Positions 1 to 8,215 of a DNA stretch of 64,000 nt are shown here, in pieces. A model generated the notes under the pieces. That model had not been told where the DNA came from. It saw nothing but the letters and a program-made list of their open reading frames with translations, and ran no database searches. How positions within the stretch are numbered: the stretch's first letter is position 1; each line of letters begins with the position of its first letter. Source of the DNA: CALNZV01 sp942491115 (GTDB taxonomy: Bacteria > Desulfobacterota > Desulfobacteria > Desulfobacterales > UBA5852); assembly GCA_942491115.1 (NCBI GenBank), contig CALNZV010000020.1:248001-312000 (forward strand). The letters run 5' to 3'. Both the position numbers and the translations under genes were made by a program.

Positions 1-242
1 CCCGTTTCGTCAAAACCTTCTGCAGTAAAATCCGGCACTAGCCAGCCCGTCTCCAGCAGTCCCTGCCAGCCATGCCCACAATGAAACCGGGAAGCGAGGA
101 GGTCCTCCGGTTTCTCCGAGAACTCCTTAAAACCATCCCCCCCTCGGAATGACGATCGACAGGGACGCAGCAGCGCTCATCAACACGCTCCTGACGCCGA
201 CCCGGTAGAAGGGATAACGATCCCTTGTCTTGAGGCACAGGC

Positions 243-713
243 TCAGGATCGCAATGTGGCCGTCATTCGAAGGGGTGCCAGCAGAAAGTCGAGCGCTGGA
301 AGAATGCCGGGGAAGACAACGTCGGCAGCGGTCAGAGCCTCCATTGCGGCCCCTTCCCGAAGGATGACCGCCATCCCCAGGGCCGATGCCCCGAGCATGA
401 GCCGGTCGTTGCGGCCGTTTCCGACAGCAACGGTGCCGGCGGGCCCCAACCGGTGGACGACCGCCAGTTTGGCGACGTCCTGGTGCCCCGGCGGCAAGAC
501 GGTGAGCTGGCAATCGATGCCGTCAAGACCGTCCCCAGCCTTGCCGAACGTGTCGGCGGTGACCACGTGAATGGTCAAGCGTTCCGCAAGGCGGTTGAGG
601 GCATTCCGGACGCCGGGCTCGAGGATACCGTCCACGGCGAGAGTCCCGTTGTAATCGAGGACGAGGTGGTGGAATTCAACGGAGGGGAAACCGGGAATGT
701 CCAGAGCGATCAT
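243..713 (-). CDS. HAD-superfamily phosphatase-like protein
   Basis: 156-residue cytoplasmic protein of the haloacid dehalogenase fold without a visible cap domain. Motif I is LDYNGTLA (nucleophile D20), motif II is the Thr in VTADT near residue 52, and motif IV is VGNGRND at 97-103. The second acid of the usual DxD is Asn22, as in the DKTGT of P-type ATPases, so it may be a slow or non-canonical phosphatase. The start was chosen at the ATG preceded by AAAGGAG; a longer reading frame upstream has no such site. It begins 38 bases after the aminopeptidase gene in the same direction, so the two are probably co-transcribed. The substrate cannot be told. Confidence 0.8.
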   Translation of the reverse strand: MIALDIPGFPSVEFHHLVLDYNGTLAVDGILEPGVRNALNRLAERLTIHVVTADTFGKAGDGLDGIDCQLTVLPPGHQDVAKLAVVHRLGPAGTVAVGNGRNDRLMLGASALGMAVILREGAAMEALTAADVVFPGILPALDFLLAPLRMTATLRS

Positions 714-751
714 TGTCGGTCTCCTTTGCCGGCCTGGCGGTGAACGGCCGT

Positions 752-1645
752 TTAGAGGGGATAGGGCGTCAAGCTCTCGTGACCGTCGTCGGTGACCCAT
801 ATGGTCTGCTCAAACTGGGCGGACAACGAGCCGTCGACGGTCACTGCCGTCCATTTGTCGTCCAGGATCTTCAGCTCCGGCCGTCCCAGGTTGATCATCG
901 GCTCAATGGTGAACACCATGCCGGGAACCAGTCGGACCCCGGTATTCCGCTGACCGAAATGGGAAACCTGGGGGGCTTCGTGGAAGTCGAAACCGATGCC
1001 GTGGCCGACGAACTCTCGAACCACGGAGCAGCCGTTGCTCTCTGCATGGCGCTGGATGGCCCAGCCGATGTCACCGATGTGCGCGCCCGGGCGAACCATC
1101 TCCATCCCCCTCTTCAAGCACTGTCTGGTGACATCCACGAGTTTTCGGGCCTCCGGCCCAGGGGTTCCCACGAAATAGGTCTGATTGGCGTCGGCGTAGT
1201 ACCCGTCGAGAATGGTGGTGATGTCCACATTGACGATATCGCCGTCATTTAACTCCCGATTCCCCGGGATGCCGTGGCAAATGACATCATTGACCGAAAC
1301 GCAGACGCTCTTGGGAAACCCACGGTAATTCAAAGGGGCCGGGATACCCCGGTTGGCGATGGTATACTCATGGACCGCCGTGTTGATGTGATCGGTGAGA
1401 ACCCCGGGACGAATCAGGTCTCGCATGGCATCGAAGGTGGACAGGACCAAAGCGCCGGCCTTTCGAATGCCCTCGATATCGTGGGGACTCTTAAGCCGGA
1501 TATTGTAACGCTTCCGATAGACGACAGCGAGAGACTCCTGCTCTGACAGGGCCGAGGTCAGGCAGCAGCTTTTGTATTTCTTGCCGCTGCCGCAGGGGCA
1601 TGGTTCGTTTCGCCCCACTTTCCTGGTTTTGTTTCGGTGTTTCAT
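752..1645 (-). CDS. map: Type I methionine aminopeptidase with N-terminal SEC-C zinc motif
   Basis: Removes the initiator Met from nascent proteins in the cytoplasm. The 297-residue protein has a SEC-C motif at the N-terminus (EPCPCGSGKKYKSCC, about residues 14-28), followed by the pita-bread peptidase domain. The dinuclear metal ligands are visible: D141 (NVDIT), D152 (YADANQT), H215 (GHGIG), E248 (TIEPM) and E279 (FEQT), plus H124 and H222 near the active site. The start ATG has AGGAGG five bases upstream; a longer frame begins 17 codons earlier without a good site. SEC-C-type MetAPs are a known subclass and the motif probably helps docking near the ribosome exit tunnel (inference). Followed by the HAD gene. 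Confidence 0.95.
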   Translation of the reverse strand: MKHRNKTRKVGRNEPCPCGSGKKYKSCCLTSALSEQESLAVVYRKRYNIRLKSPHDIEGIRKAGALVLSTFDAMRDLIRPGVLTDHINTAVHEYTIANRGIPAPLNYRGFPKSVCVSVNDVICHGIPGNRELNDGDIVNVDITTILDGYYADANQTYFVGTPGPEARKLVDVTRQCLKRGMEMVRPGAHIGDIGWAIQRHAESNGCSVVREFVGHGIGFDFHEAPQVSHFGQRNTGVRLVPGMVFTIEPMINLGRPELKILDDKWTAVTVDGSLSAQFEQTIWVTDDGHESLTPYPL

Positions 1646-1799
1646 TGGCCTCCTGTTCGCTTTCCGTAAGGCCGGCAGCGCCATATCCCAGGGCATGCAC
1701 GACGGACGATAATGGGAAGAGGCCGGCGGAAAGATCCGGCCGCGGGGAGGACTCGGCCGCCGGCTCCCCCATGGGCCGGGGCACCCACGGTGGACTGCC

Positions 1800-2399
1800 C
1801 TACCGAAGAACAGCAGCCTTTTCGATCACCACCGGTGTCGCCGGCACGTCCTTTAAAGGCCCTTTCGAGGTGGTTTTGACCCCTTCGATGCGATCGACCA
1901 CGTCCATTCCAGCCACCACCCTGCCGAAGACACAGTATCCCCAATCCGTTTCCATCCGAACCTGGCCGTCGGGGAGATTCTTGTAATCGAGAGGGATGTT
2001 GTCCCTGGTATTGATAAAAAATTGCGCAGTCGCCGAGTGAGGGTCGGGTGTCCGGGCCATCGCTATCGTCCCTCGACGATTGCTCAAGCCGTTGTTCGCC
2101 TCGTTTTTGACCGCCCCCCGTGTCGATTTCCGTTTGAGGTCGGGGGTCATACCGCCGCCTTGAATCATGAACCCCTCGATGACCCTGTGAAAGACGGTGC
2201 CCTCGTAATACCCATCGTCGACGTATTGCAGAAAGTTGGCAACCGTTTCCGGAGCCTTGTCCGGGAAAAGCTCTATCTCGATATCTCCGGCACTGGTCGT
2301 CAGCAATACCCGTGTCGCCCCTTGCGCTGCCACCGCCCCCAATCCCAAAAAGGCGGCCATAGCAACGACCGCCGCTGTCCATGCTGCCCATCTGAGCAT
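1800..2399 (-). CDS. Secreted cyclophilin-type peptidyl-prolyl cis-trans isomerase
   Basis: 199-residue cyclophilin with an N-terminal signal peptide (hydrophobic run about residues 5-25, probable cleavage after the AAQGA region), so it should act in the periplasm as a folding catalyst for prolyl bonds. Catalytic-site signatures are present: FHRV at 70-73, the GFMIQGG loop, AMAR at 113-116 and QFFIN at 126-130. The catalytic Arg is R72. The start at an ATG preceded by GGGAG is preferred over a GTG ten codons upstream, because it puts positively charged residues directly before the hydrophobic core. It stands between two unrelated genes with gaps over 100 bases. Confidence 0.9.
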   Translation of the reverse strand: MLRWAAWTAAVVAMAAFLGLGAVAAQGATRVLLTTSAGDIEIELFPDKAPETVANFLQYVDDGYYEGTVFHRVIEGFMIQGGGMTPDLKRKSTRGAVKNEANNGLSNRRGTIAMARTPDPHSATAQFFINTRDNIPLDYKNLPDGQVRMETDWGYCVFGRVVAGMDVVDRIEGVKTTSKGPLKDVPATPVVIEKAAVLR

Positions 2400-2508
2400 C
2401 GGAAAAGTCTCCCTGTTGGCTTCCGTCACACCGGAAGGCCGTTATCCGTTATTCCCGGAAGATCCGTATCGCCATCGACCACGCCGATCGCCGGGGGTAT
2501 CGCTGGCA

Positions 2509-3342
2509 CTACCAGGCAGGCCGCGGTTTCCGGCCCTGAAGCCGCCGAAACACGTATGCCATGGATACCATGCTGACGGGCGCTGACACCAGCAACCCGA
2601 GACCAAAGGGAATCGCCCCCAACACATTGATCAGAAGGATCAATACCCAGTAGCCCAGTAGACGCCATTTGAAGCCCCGGGTCAAGCTGGCACTTCGTTT
2701 CATGGCGTCCAGGGGCCCCAGGGCGTCATCGATGATAAAAAATCCGTAAAAGGAATACGTCAGAGCCCAGTAGATTCCCGGCACAATCAACAGGAGGCCG
2801 CCGATGATACACAGCCCCACGTATAGCAGGGAGCCGGCGATGAATGCCGGAAATCGTCTTCCCTGTTGGAAAATCTCTCTGTAGCCCGTGATACGGCCAT
2901 CACAAACCTTCAGTACCACCGAAAACAGTCCCAGGGTTAGAAACTGGGAAAAAACCCAGGCCGCGGCGCTGACAAGCCCGGACATGATGGGCCGACTGTC
3001 GCTCAAACGGTCGCCAATACCCTGGGGGATGGCTTGCAAAAGGGCCACCATTGCCACCGCCGTCACCAGAAACACGCCGTTGGCCTTCAGGGCGCGCCAT
3101 CCGAACCCGATGGATGCCCCAGGCGAGACGCCCGACGCCGAAACCGCCGCCCCTCCGAGTTCCTGCGTCTTCTCACCCGTCGTCCCGTTGCCAGGGTCAG
3201 CCATGGCATCGGTCTGCACTGGAGGGCGAATGTCGATTCGGTGACCGCACCGACGGCAATGGGCAACGACCGCTTTATTCCGGGGCAGGCGATGATCGTC
3301 GATATGATAGCGCGCCCGGCACCCGGGGCAGAGGATCTGCAT
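2509..3342 (-). CDS. Zinc-ribbon membrane protein
   Basis: 277-residue protein with an N-terminal zinc ribbon (CPGCRARY ... CRRCGH, about residues 5-33) of the MJ0042 type often found at the start of deltaproteobacterial envelope proteins. A polar linker of about 50 residues follows, then a C-terminal integral membrane part with four to six hydrophobic segments (about residues 90-270). That part resembles the DUF975/YciC-like glycerophosphoryl-type membrane family, with the FKWRLLGYWVL pattern in its second half. No enzymatic motif is visible and the function is unknown. It diverges from the DtxR gene across a 290-base spacer that may hold both promoters. Confidence 0.75.
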   Translation of the reverse strand: MQILCPGCRARYHIDDHRLPRNKAVVAHCRRCGHRIDIRPPVQTDAMADPGNGTTGEKTQELGGAAVSASGVSPGASIGFGWRALKANGVFLVTAVAMVALLQAIPQGIGDRLSDSRPIMSGLVSAAAWVFSQFLTLGLFSVVLKVCDGRITGYREIFQQGRRFPAFIAGSLLYVGLCIIGGLLLIVPGIYWALTYSFYGFFIIDDALGPLDAMKRSASLTRGFKWRLLGYWVLILLINVLGAIPFGLGLLVSAPVSMVSMAYVFRRLQGRKPRPAW

Positions 3343-3632
3343 GGAGGCTCCTGTCAGTCAACCCGTGGATTAGAGGAGGCGGTGGCGATTCGGCTTTTTC
3401 CTTACCGGTTCTTGGCCATAGGGTCAACTCCACCGGTTTCTGATCCGTCGAAAATCCATTGACACTGCGGGGGGATTGACGGTAGTCTTTGCCGTTCCCA
3501 ACTTTTTTTAGGTGATTCAAAGAATGTCCGTTTCCGTGACGATGGCAGCCGACACCCCAACGGGCCGTTTCCGATGCCTTGACCCTCAACTTGACGTCTG
3601 CACACGGGCGTTGCCGACAACAGAAGGATACC

Positions 3633-4391
3633 ATGGTTGCAACCGATGAACTCAGCGCCAGCATGGAAGATTACCTGGAGGCCATTTACCACATCGTCCG
3701 CGAAAAACAGGCCGCCAGAGCCAAGGACATCGCCGCCAGCCTGAAGGTCAACAATTCCTCGGTCACCGGCGCGCTTCGCTCCCTTTCGGAAAAAGGCTAC
3801 ATCAACTATGCCCCCTATGATGTGATCACCCTCACGCCAAAGGGCCTCCAACATGCCGAGGATGTGGTCCGGCGGCACGAAGCGCTGATGGATTTTTTCA
3901 CCAAGGTGCTGTGTGTCGACGACCTCGAGGCGTCCGAGGCTGCCTGCAAGATGGAGCATGCGGTCTCCCGCAACATCATCGACCGGCTGATTCGGTTTGT
4001 CGAATTTATCGACGTCTGTCCACGGGGGGGAGACGTCCTGATCGACGGATTCCGGAACCACTGCAATCAGGAGGGCAATTTTCCCCGATGCAGCGAATCC
4101 ATTCAGGACTGCCTCAAAGACCTCAAGGAGCGCCACCTGGCGCTTACCGGCGAGCACAGAGAATCGCTTCTGTTGAAGGATCTCAAAACCGGAGAGCGGG
4201 GTGCCATCCAAAAAATCAAAGGGCGGGGAGGCATCGGCAAGACCCTGGCGGACAAGCGCATCAGCCCGGGAAGCCTCATCGAAGTCATCAGCATCAACCA
4301 GGACACCCGCCACATGGATGTCAAGGTCCGGGGCTACCGGCTCACCCTGGCCTCCGAGGAAGCCGCCAAAATTATCGTGGAACCCCGATAA
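3633..4391 (+). CDS. DtxR/MntR-family metalloregulator with C-terminal FeoA domain
   Basis: 252-residue iron- or manganese-dependent transcription regulator. Residues about 8-70 form the winged helix (AKDIAASLKVNNSSVTGALR). The metal-binding and dimerisation part (about 75-140) contains RRHEALMDFF and EAACKMEHAVS. A Cys-containing linker leads to a FeoA/SH3-like domain (about 175-250; RISPGSLIEV). The ATG at 3633 follows AGAAGGA; the longer frame starts with TTG. The neighbouring FeoB-associated protein points to ferrous iron homeostasis, although no feoB lies in the window. Four extra cysteines in the linker (NHCNQEGNFPRCSESIQDC and a preceding Cys) could bind metal, which is inference. Confidence 0.88.
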   Translation: MVATDELSASMEDYLEAIYHIVREKQAARAKDIAASLKVNNSSVTGALRSLSEKGYINYAPYDVITLTPKGLQHAEDVVRRHEALMDFFTKVLCVDDLEASEAACKMEHAVSRNIIDRLIRFVEFIDVCPRGGDVLIDGFRNHCNQEGNFPRCSESIQDCLKDLKERHLALTGEHRESLLLKDLKTGERGAIQKIKGRGGIGKTLADKRISPGSLIEVISINQDTRHMDVKVRGYRLTLASEEAAKIIVEPR

Positions 4392-4487
4392 CTACCAGCC
4401 CTTGCCGCACCCGGTCTACTGATCCTGCCATCCGGGAAGGGCTGCCTGCACTGTGCCCCATGGCGGGCCACTGAAGGAAGCACCACA

Positions 4488-4706
4488 ATGTGGGATGAGA
4501 TCATCGTTGGAATTGTCGTTGCCGCTGCCGTTGTCCTTACCATCAGATCCCTGGTGAAATCCCTGTCCGGCAAGTCTTCGGATGGTTGCGGCGGCGGGTC
4601 AGACGCTTCCGCCTGCGGATGCGGTGGCACGCCTCGGTGCCAAAACCAACCCAAAGGGGGGCTGTCTAAAAGATCAGCACCATTGAGTCGATCTAACCCG
4701 CGCTGA
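4488..4706 (+). CDS. FeoB-associated Cys-rich membrane protein
   Basis: 72-residue protein with one N-terminal transmembrane helix (IIVGIVVAAAVVLTI, about residues 5-20) and a short Gly/Cys-rich tail containing CGGGSDASACGCGG. This is the layout of the small FeoB-associated proteins found beside feoAB. It has a GAAGGA site and lies 96 bases after the DtxR-FeoA gene in the same direction. The last 20 or so residues look unstructured. The role in Fe(II) uptake is known only by association; the feoB partner is not in the window. Confidence 0.7.
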   Translation: MWDEIIVGIVVAAAVVLTIRSLVKSLSGKSSDGCGGGSDASACGCGGTPRCQNQPKGGLSKRSAPLSRSNPR

Positions 4707-4802
4707 GGCGGCAACGGATTCCTTGAGGGGCAATGGGACGTCCGGGATACCCCGAATGAGACGTCCAGGATCAGGGAAATGCGTCGTATCGACCCTTCCG
4801 GG

Positions 4803-5057
4803 CTAGACCCGGGAAAGGTCCTTGATCAACTCACCGAGTCGGTTGCTGAGGGAAGTCGGTATCGGATCCTCATGGGCATGCCTGCAAAAATCCACGGTTC
4901 GCTTGAGGGTTTCAAAGCAGATATGGCAGTGGCAACAATCTCTGATGTGATCTTCGATGCGACGGCACTCCTGGTTATCCAATTCGTTGTCCAGATACTC
5001 CGAAAGCTTTTCGAACAGCGCCAGACACTTGTCATGGTCGTGGTCATGGTGCGCCAT
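4803..5057 (-). CDS. Zinc-finger anti-sigma factor
   Basis: 84-residue cytoplasmic protein of the ZAS/zf-HC2 anti-sigma type. It carries the H-x3-C-x2-C zinc motif (H37, C41, C44, in DHIRDCCHC) with a further Cys at 31, in an all-helical context (LFEKLSEYLDNEL). Its His/Asp-rich N-terminus (HHDHDHDKC) could also bind metal. There is no transmembrane segment, so it would be a soluble, probably redox- or metal-responsive anti-sigma factor. Its start overlaps the end of the ECF sigma gene by 14 bases, the usual arrangement for translational coupling. Confidence 0.88.
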   Translation of the reverse strand: MAHHDHDHDKCLALFEKLSEYLDNELDNQECRRIEDHIRDCCHCHICFETLKRTVDFCRHAHEDPIPTSLSNRLGELIKDLSRV

Positions 5058-5664
5058 GGTCGAAATATCCTTTCAATTTTTGACGCAGAAACAGACGGGC
5101 CCGGTGCAGGCGAACCTTCACGTTGGACTCGGATATCGCCATGATCTGGGCCGTCTCAGCCGTGGAAAATCCCTCCATATCCCTCAGGATGACCACCATA
5201 CGATACCGCTTCGGCAATTCGAGTATAGCGGTCTTTAACAGCTGGCTGAGCTCGCCGTTGAGCACCTGATCCAAAGGGCGTTTAGCCCAGTCGGGAACGT
5301 CATCCGGTATGCAGCCGTCCATTTCGGCGGACAACTCGTCCAGAGAAAGTTCACGTTCGGGGGCATGTTTCGGTTTTCGCCTTTTTTTGATGCAGGCAGT
5401 CGTGGCAATGCGGTAGAGCCAGTTTTTGAATTTGGTTTCGTACCGAAACCCGCCAAGGTACCGGAAGACGTTCAAAAAGGTGTCCTGGACCAGGTCCTCG
5501 GCATCCCTAACTTCCCCGCACATCCGCATGCCGAAGGTGAACAGCTTCTGCTGGTAGCGCTCCACCAGCTGCTGGAAACGGTCCGTATCACCGGCATTGA
5601 TCGACTGAATCAATTCGAAATCCTCGTCACGAACGGTCTTTTCCCTGATCTCTGGGTTTGTCAT
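5044..5664 (-). CDS. ECF-type RNA polymerase sigma factor
   Basis: 206-residue sigma-70 family factor with region 2 (about residues 25-95; DAEDLVQDTFLNVFRYL, FKNWLYRIATTA) and region 4 (about 135-195; LPKRYRMVVILRD, STAETAQIMAISESNVKVR), joined by an acidic linker. No region 1.1 or 3 is seen. It is co-transcribed with the zinc-finger anti-sigma factor that starts inside its last codons. The ribosome site is weak, and a perfect 16-base palindrome lies 12 bases upstream of the start, so translation or transcription may be controlled there. The regulon is unknown. Confidence 0.93.
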   Translation of the reverse strand: MTNPEIREKTVRDEDFELIQSINAGDTDRFQQLVERYQQKLFTFGMRMCGEVRDAEDLVQDTFLNVFRYLGGFRYETKFKNWLYRIATTACIKKRRKPKHAPERELSLDELSAEMDGCIPDDVPDWAKRPLDQVLNGELSQLLKTAILELPKRYRMVVILRDMEGFSTAETAQIMAISESNVKVRLHRARLFLRQKLKGYFDHGAP

Positions 5665-5675
5665 CGGGTGCTTTT

Positions 5676-5691
5676 CTTGTCACCTGACAAG
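5676..5691. promoter_or_regulatory. Perfect palindrome in front of ECF sigma gene
   Basis: CTTGTCACCTGACAAG: 7-base arms around a CC centre, between the stop of the 29-residue ORF and the start of the sigma gene. It may be an operator, or an RNA hairpin that occludes translation initiation. Function is inferred only from position and symmetry. Confidence 0.4.
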
Positions 5692-5701
5692 ATGAGTTCA
5701 G

Positions 5702-5791
5702 TCAGGTGGGGATACCGAGTTTGGGCAGCACCACGGCCTGGAGCAGAATCCAGACGCCGAGCACTGCGAGGAGTATCAGCCATTCGCCCAT
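5702..5791 (-). CDS. Small membrane peptide (29 aa)
   Basis: Short ORF encoding MGEWLILLAVLGVWILLQAV followed by VLPKLGIPT. The peptide is almost wholly one hydrophobic helix with a Pro/Gly-rich polar end. It has a GGGAG ribosome site seven bases before its ATG and ends 37 bases before the ECF sigma gene in the same direction, so it may be the first gene of the sigma/anti-sigma operon. I do not recognise a named family. Possible roles are a membrane sensor peptide or a subunit of a small membrane complex, both speculative. The clean start site and non-random composition argue against chance. Confidence 0.55.
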   Translation of the reverse strand: MGEWLILLAVLGVWILLQAVVLPKLGIPT

Positions 5792-5896
5792 TGCTTTCTC
5801 CCTTTCATTACCGTTATCATTTCAGTGATGTCCACCCCTTTTTGCGCCACAGACGGAAAAGCCCGACGTTGAGAAACGCCAGGATCAGGAGCCTAT

Positions 5897-6130
5897 ATGA
5901 CAGATGACCAAAAATACGATCCACCCGTCGGTCAGGAAATAGCCGACATGGTTTTGGAGAACCTCAAAGGCCTCCTCTTGCCGCCAGTCCAATGGAAACG
6001 TGGCAAACACCTGATGATCGGTTTCGTCCCTGTCTGCCAGTTCAGAGCCCCAACGGCCGTTCTGGTTACACCCCTCCACCCGCGCCCGGTCGAAACTCCG
6101 GCACGGGGGCGGGGGGGAACCCAAGATTGA
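5897..6130 (+). CDS. Possible hypothetical protein, weak
   Basis: 77-codon frame with a well-placed AGGAG five bases before its ATG. The first 50 residues (QEIADMVLENLKGLLLPP) look protein-like; the last 25 are Pro/Arg-rich and look non-coding. No family is recognised. On the opposite strand a frame ends at 5885 with a hydrophobic tail, and another frame gives a hydrophobic stretch down to 5818, so the true coding strand is uncertain. The remainder of 5792-6224 shows no other gene. Confidence 0.25.
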   Translation: MTDDQKYDPPVGQEIADMVLENLKGLLLPPVQWKRGKHLMIGFVPVCQFRAPTAVLVTPLHPRPVETPARGRGGTQD

Positions 6131-6224
6131 TAACCGAATCGAAAACCGGTAAGGATGACCGTATCATCGCTATCCCCCAAATCCCCGGTGCCCATCGATA
6201 ACCCCTCTGCAGAAAAGAGACGAC

Positions 6225-6707
6225 ATGGATGATCACAAAGCCCTCTTCCAATGCTTGGAAAACAGCATTTCCATCATCAGCGCATTCGTCCAATCCGTTC
6301 CAAATGACGATCTGAACCGCCGCCGCGGGCCGGACGTCTGGACCGTCGCCGAACATGTCCAGCATCTTGCGGATGTCCAACCCATGATCTGTCAGCGAAT
6401 CATGGCGTTCCAGGAGGAGGAGGCACCCCGTTTTATTCCATTTGTTCCCGGGGAAGAGGAACCGTCTTCAGTGAGGATTGGGGTGGAGGTCGACGAGGCC
6501 TTGGAGGCCTTTGCCACCTGGAGGAACAAACAGCTGCTTCTCCTCCGGGACATGGCCCCCCGAGCCTGGGAAAAAACGGCGGAGCATCCCGAGTATACAG
6601 CCTACACGCTTCCCATCCTCACCCGTCACATTCTGATGCACGACCACTGGCACATGTACCGCATGGAGGAGCTCTGGCTGACCCGGGATGACTACTTTTC
6701 CGGATAG
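6225..6707 (+). CDS. DinB-family (YfiT-like) protein
   Basis: 160-residue four-helix-bundle protein of the DinB superfamily. The expected metal-binding histidines are visible: one in the AEHVQHLADV segment (about residue 47) and a pair in RHILMHDHWHMYRM (about 135-143). Members are thiol-dependent transferases or metal-binding proteins of unsettled function. It has an AAGAGACGAC leader as a weak ribosome site and stands alone. Its substrate cannot be predicted. Confidence 0.8.
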   Translation: MDDHKALFQCLENSISIISAFVQSVPNDDLNRRRGPDVWTVAEHVQHLADVQPMICQRIMAFQEEEAPRFIPFVPGEEEPSSVRIGVEVDEALEAFATWRNKQLLLLRDMAPRAWEKTAEHPEYTAYTLPILTRHILMHDHWHMYRMEELWLTRDDYFSG

Positions 6708-6895
6708 CCCCTGCCAGCAGTCATCCGTCTTCCGATACCGCCCCGCTGGCCGGCCATTGACAGCCGTTCACCGTTTTCTTATTCTGCCTCAGGCTAGGGG
6801 ATCATCTGGGGGCGCCACCGATTTAACCGGCAACCAAAGATCTGCTGAGACAGGCCCCCACCCACAGACGTTCTGACAAGGTCGAGCAATCATTA

Positions 6896-6967
6896 GGGCC
6901 ATGGGCTGATAAACCAACCCATGGCCCATCGATACATGCCCCGGGCCGACACCAGCCGACCCGGGGC
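6896..6967 (+). promoter_or_regulatory. Two leader hairpins upstream of aminotransferase gene
   Basis: First hairpin: GGGCCATGGG (6896-6905) pairs with CCCATGGCCC (6918-6927), a perfect 10-base stem. Second: GCCCCGGG (6938-6945) pairs with CCCGGGGC (6960-6967), 8 bases. Neither has a T-run. They end 40 bases before the aminotransferase ATG. The first could be a weak terminator of upstream transcription, or both could form a structured 5' leader. The remainder of 6708-7006 shows nothing else. Confidence 0.45.
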
Positions 6968-7006
6968 TTCCGTTAGGTTCCGAAACCCCAATAAAGGAGA
7001 CCCCCC

Positions 7007-8215
7007 ATGACCGACCAAGAACCGATCCGGTTCGCCAATCGCATGAATCAGCTGCCGCCCTACCTCTTCGGCATGATCAACAAGCTTCGGATGGAAAAGC
7101 GCTGGGCAGGGGATGATGTCATCGATCTGGGCATGGGCAATCCCGCCGACCCGACGCCCGAAACCGTCACCCGAAAAGTCTGCGAGGTCATCGAAGACCC
7201 CAAGACCCATCGCTATCCGGTGGCTGACGGCCTCAAGCATTTAAGAGAAGAAATCGCCCGATCCTATCTGAGGGACTACGGCGTCACCCTGGACCGGGAC
7301 AAGGAGGTGATCTGCACTATCGGATCCAAGGAGGGGCTCTCCCACATGTGTCTGGCCCTGGTCGGCCCCGGAGACACGGTTCTGGTTCCGGCGCCGGCAT
7401 TCCCGATCCATATTTACTCCGCTATCATTGCCGGTGGCAACGTCATACGGGTCCCCTTGGGAGATGACCAGGTGTTCATCGACCGCATTGTCACCATGTG
7501 CGAAAATATCTATCCCCGTCCCAAGCTGTTAATCCTCAACTTTCCCCACAACCCAACGGCTGCTCTGGGGTCCCTGGGCCTTTTCGAAGCCGTGGTCGAT
7601 CTGGCCCGCCGATTCGGTTTTATGGTGATTCAGGACTTCGCCTATGCCAAAATCGGCTACGACGGCTACAAGGCCCCGAGCTTTCTTGAGGTTCCCGGCG
7701 CCAGAGAGGTGGGTGTGGAGTTCGGGTCTTTTTCAAAAACCTATAACATGGCCGGATGGCGCCTGGGCTACTGTGTCGGCAATCGACAGATCATCGAAGG
7801 GCTGGCCAAGATCAAGGGCTACTATGACTACGGAATCTTCTCCCCGATCCAGGTGGCGGGTATATGGGCGCTTCGCCATTGTGAGGACGATATCGCCCGC
7901 CAGGTGGATAAATATCAGATCCGGAGGGATATCATGTGCGAAGGACTCCAGCGGATGGGATGGCCGGTAGAGATACCGAAGGCGGGCATGTTCGTCTGGG
8001 TGAGGCTGCCGTCCCCCTTCGACCGGATGGGGTCGATGAAATTTGCCCTGGATCTCATGGAGAAAGCAAAGGTAGCCGTTGCTCCGGGAATCGGCTTTGG
8101 TGAAGAAGGCGAAGGCTATCTCCGACTTGCCCTGGTCGAAAACGAGCACCGTATCCGCCAGGCCATCCGCCAAATGCGGCGGGCTCTGCCTCTCATCGCG
8201 GAAACTCTCTCCTGA
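7007..8215 (+). CDS. alaC: PLP-dependent aminotransferase, AlaC type
   Basis: 402-residue fold-type I aminotransferase, most like the alanine aminotransferase AlaC (YfdZ) group, which interconverts pyruvate and alanine with glutamate as donor. PLP-site residues are visible: N182 in NFPHNPT, D210 and the nearby Tyr in IQDFAYAK, the Schiff-base lysine K244 in SFSKTYNMAGWRLG, and the substrate Arg in YLRLALVEN near the C-terminus. AAAGGAGA precedes the ATG. The same family contains LL-diaminopimelate aminotransferases, so substrate assignment is less certain than the fold. It is monocistronic, behind a leader with two hairpins. Confidence 0.88.
   Translation: MTDQEPIRFANRMNQLPPYLFGMINKLRMEKRWAGDDVIDLGMGNPADPTPETVTRKVCEVIEDPKTHRYPVADGLKHLREEIARSYLRDYGVTLDRDKEVICTIGSKEGLSHMCLALVGPGDTVLVPAPAFPIHIYSAIIAGGNVIRVPLGDDQVFIDRIVTMCENIYPRPKLLILNFPHNPTAALGSLGLFEAVVDLARRFGFMVIQDFAYAKIGYDGYKAPSFLEVPGAREVGVEFGSFSKTYNMAGWRLGYCVGNRQIIEGLAKIKGYYDYGIFSPIQVAGIWALRHCEDDIARQVDKYQIRRDIMCEGLQRMGWPVEIPKAGMFVWVRLPSPFDRMGSMKFALDLMEKAKVAVAPGIGFGEEGEGYLRLALVENEHRIRQAIRQMRRALPLIAETLS

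Noticed and set aside
1..242. Possible gene end at the left edge
   Set aside because: No frame gives recognisable protein sequence; short frames only.
3402..4313. 303-codon minus-strand frame over the DtxR gene
   Set aside because: Shadow of a well-supported regulator gene on the plus strand.
5818..5960. Minus-strand hydrophobic frames (one ending at 5885, another at 5818) that could be a frameshifted small membrane gene
   Set aside because: No start codon with ribosome site in either frame and no family match; a frameshift would have to be assumed.
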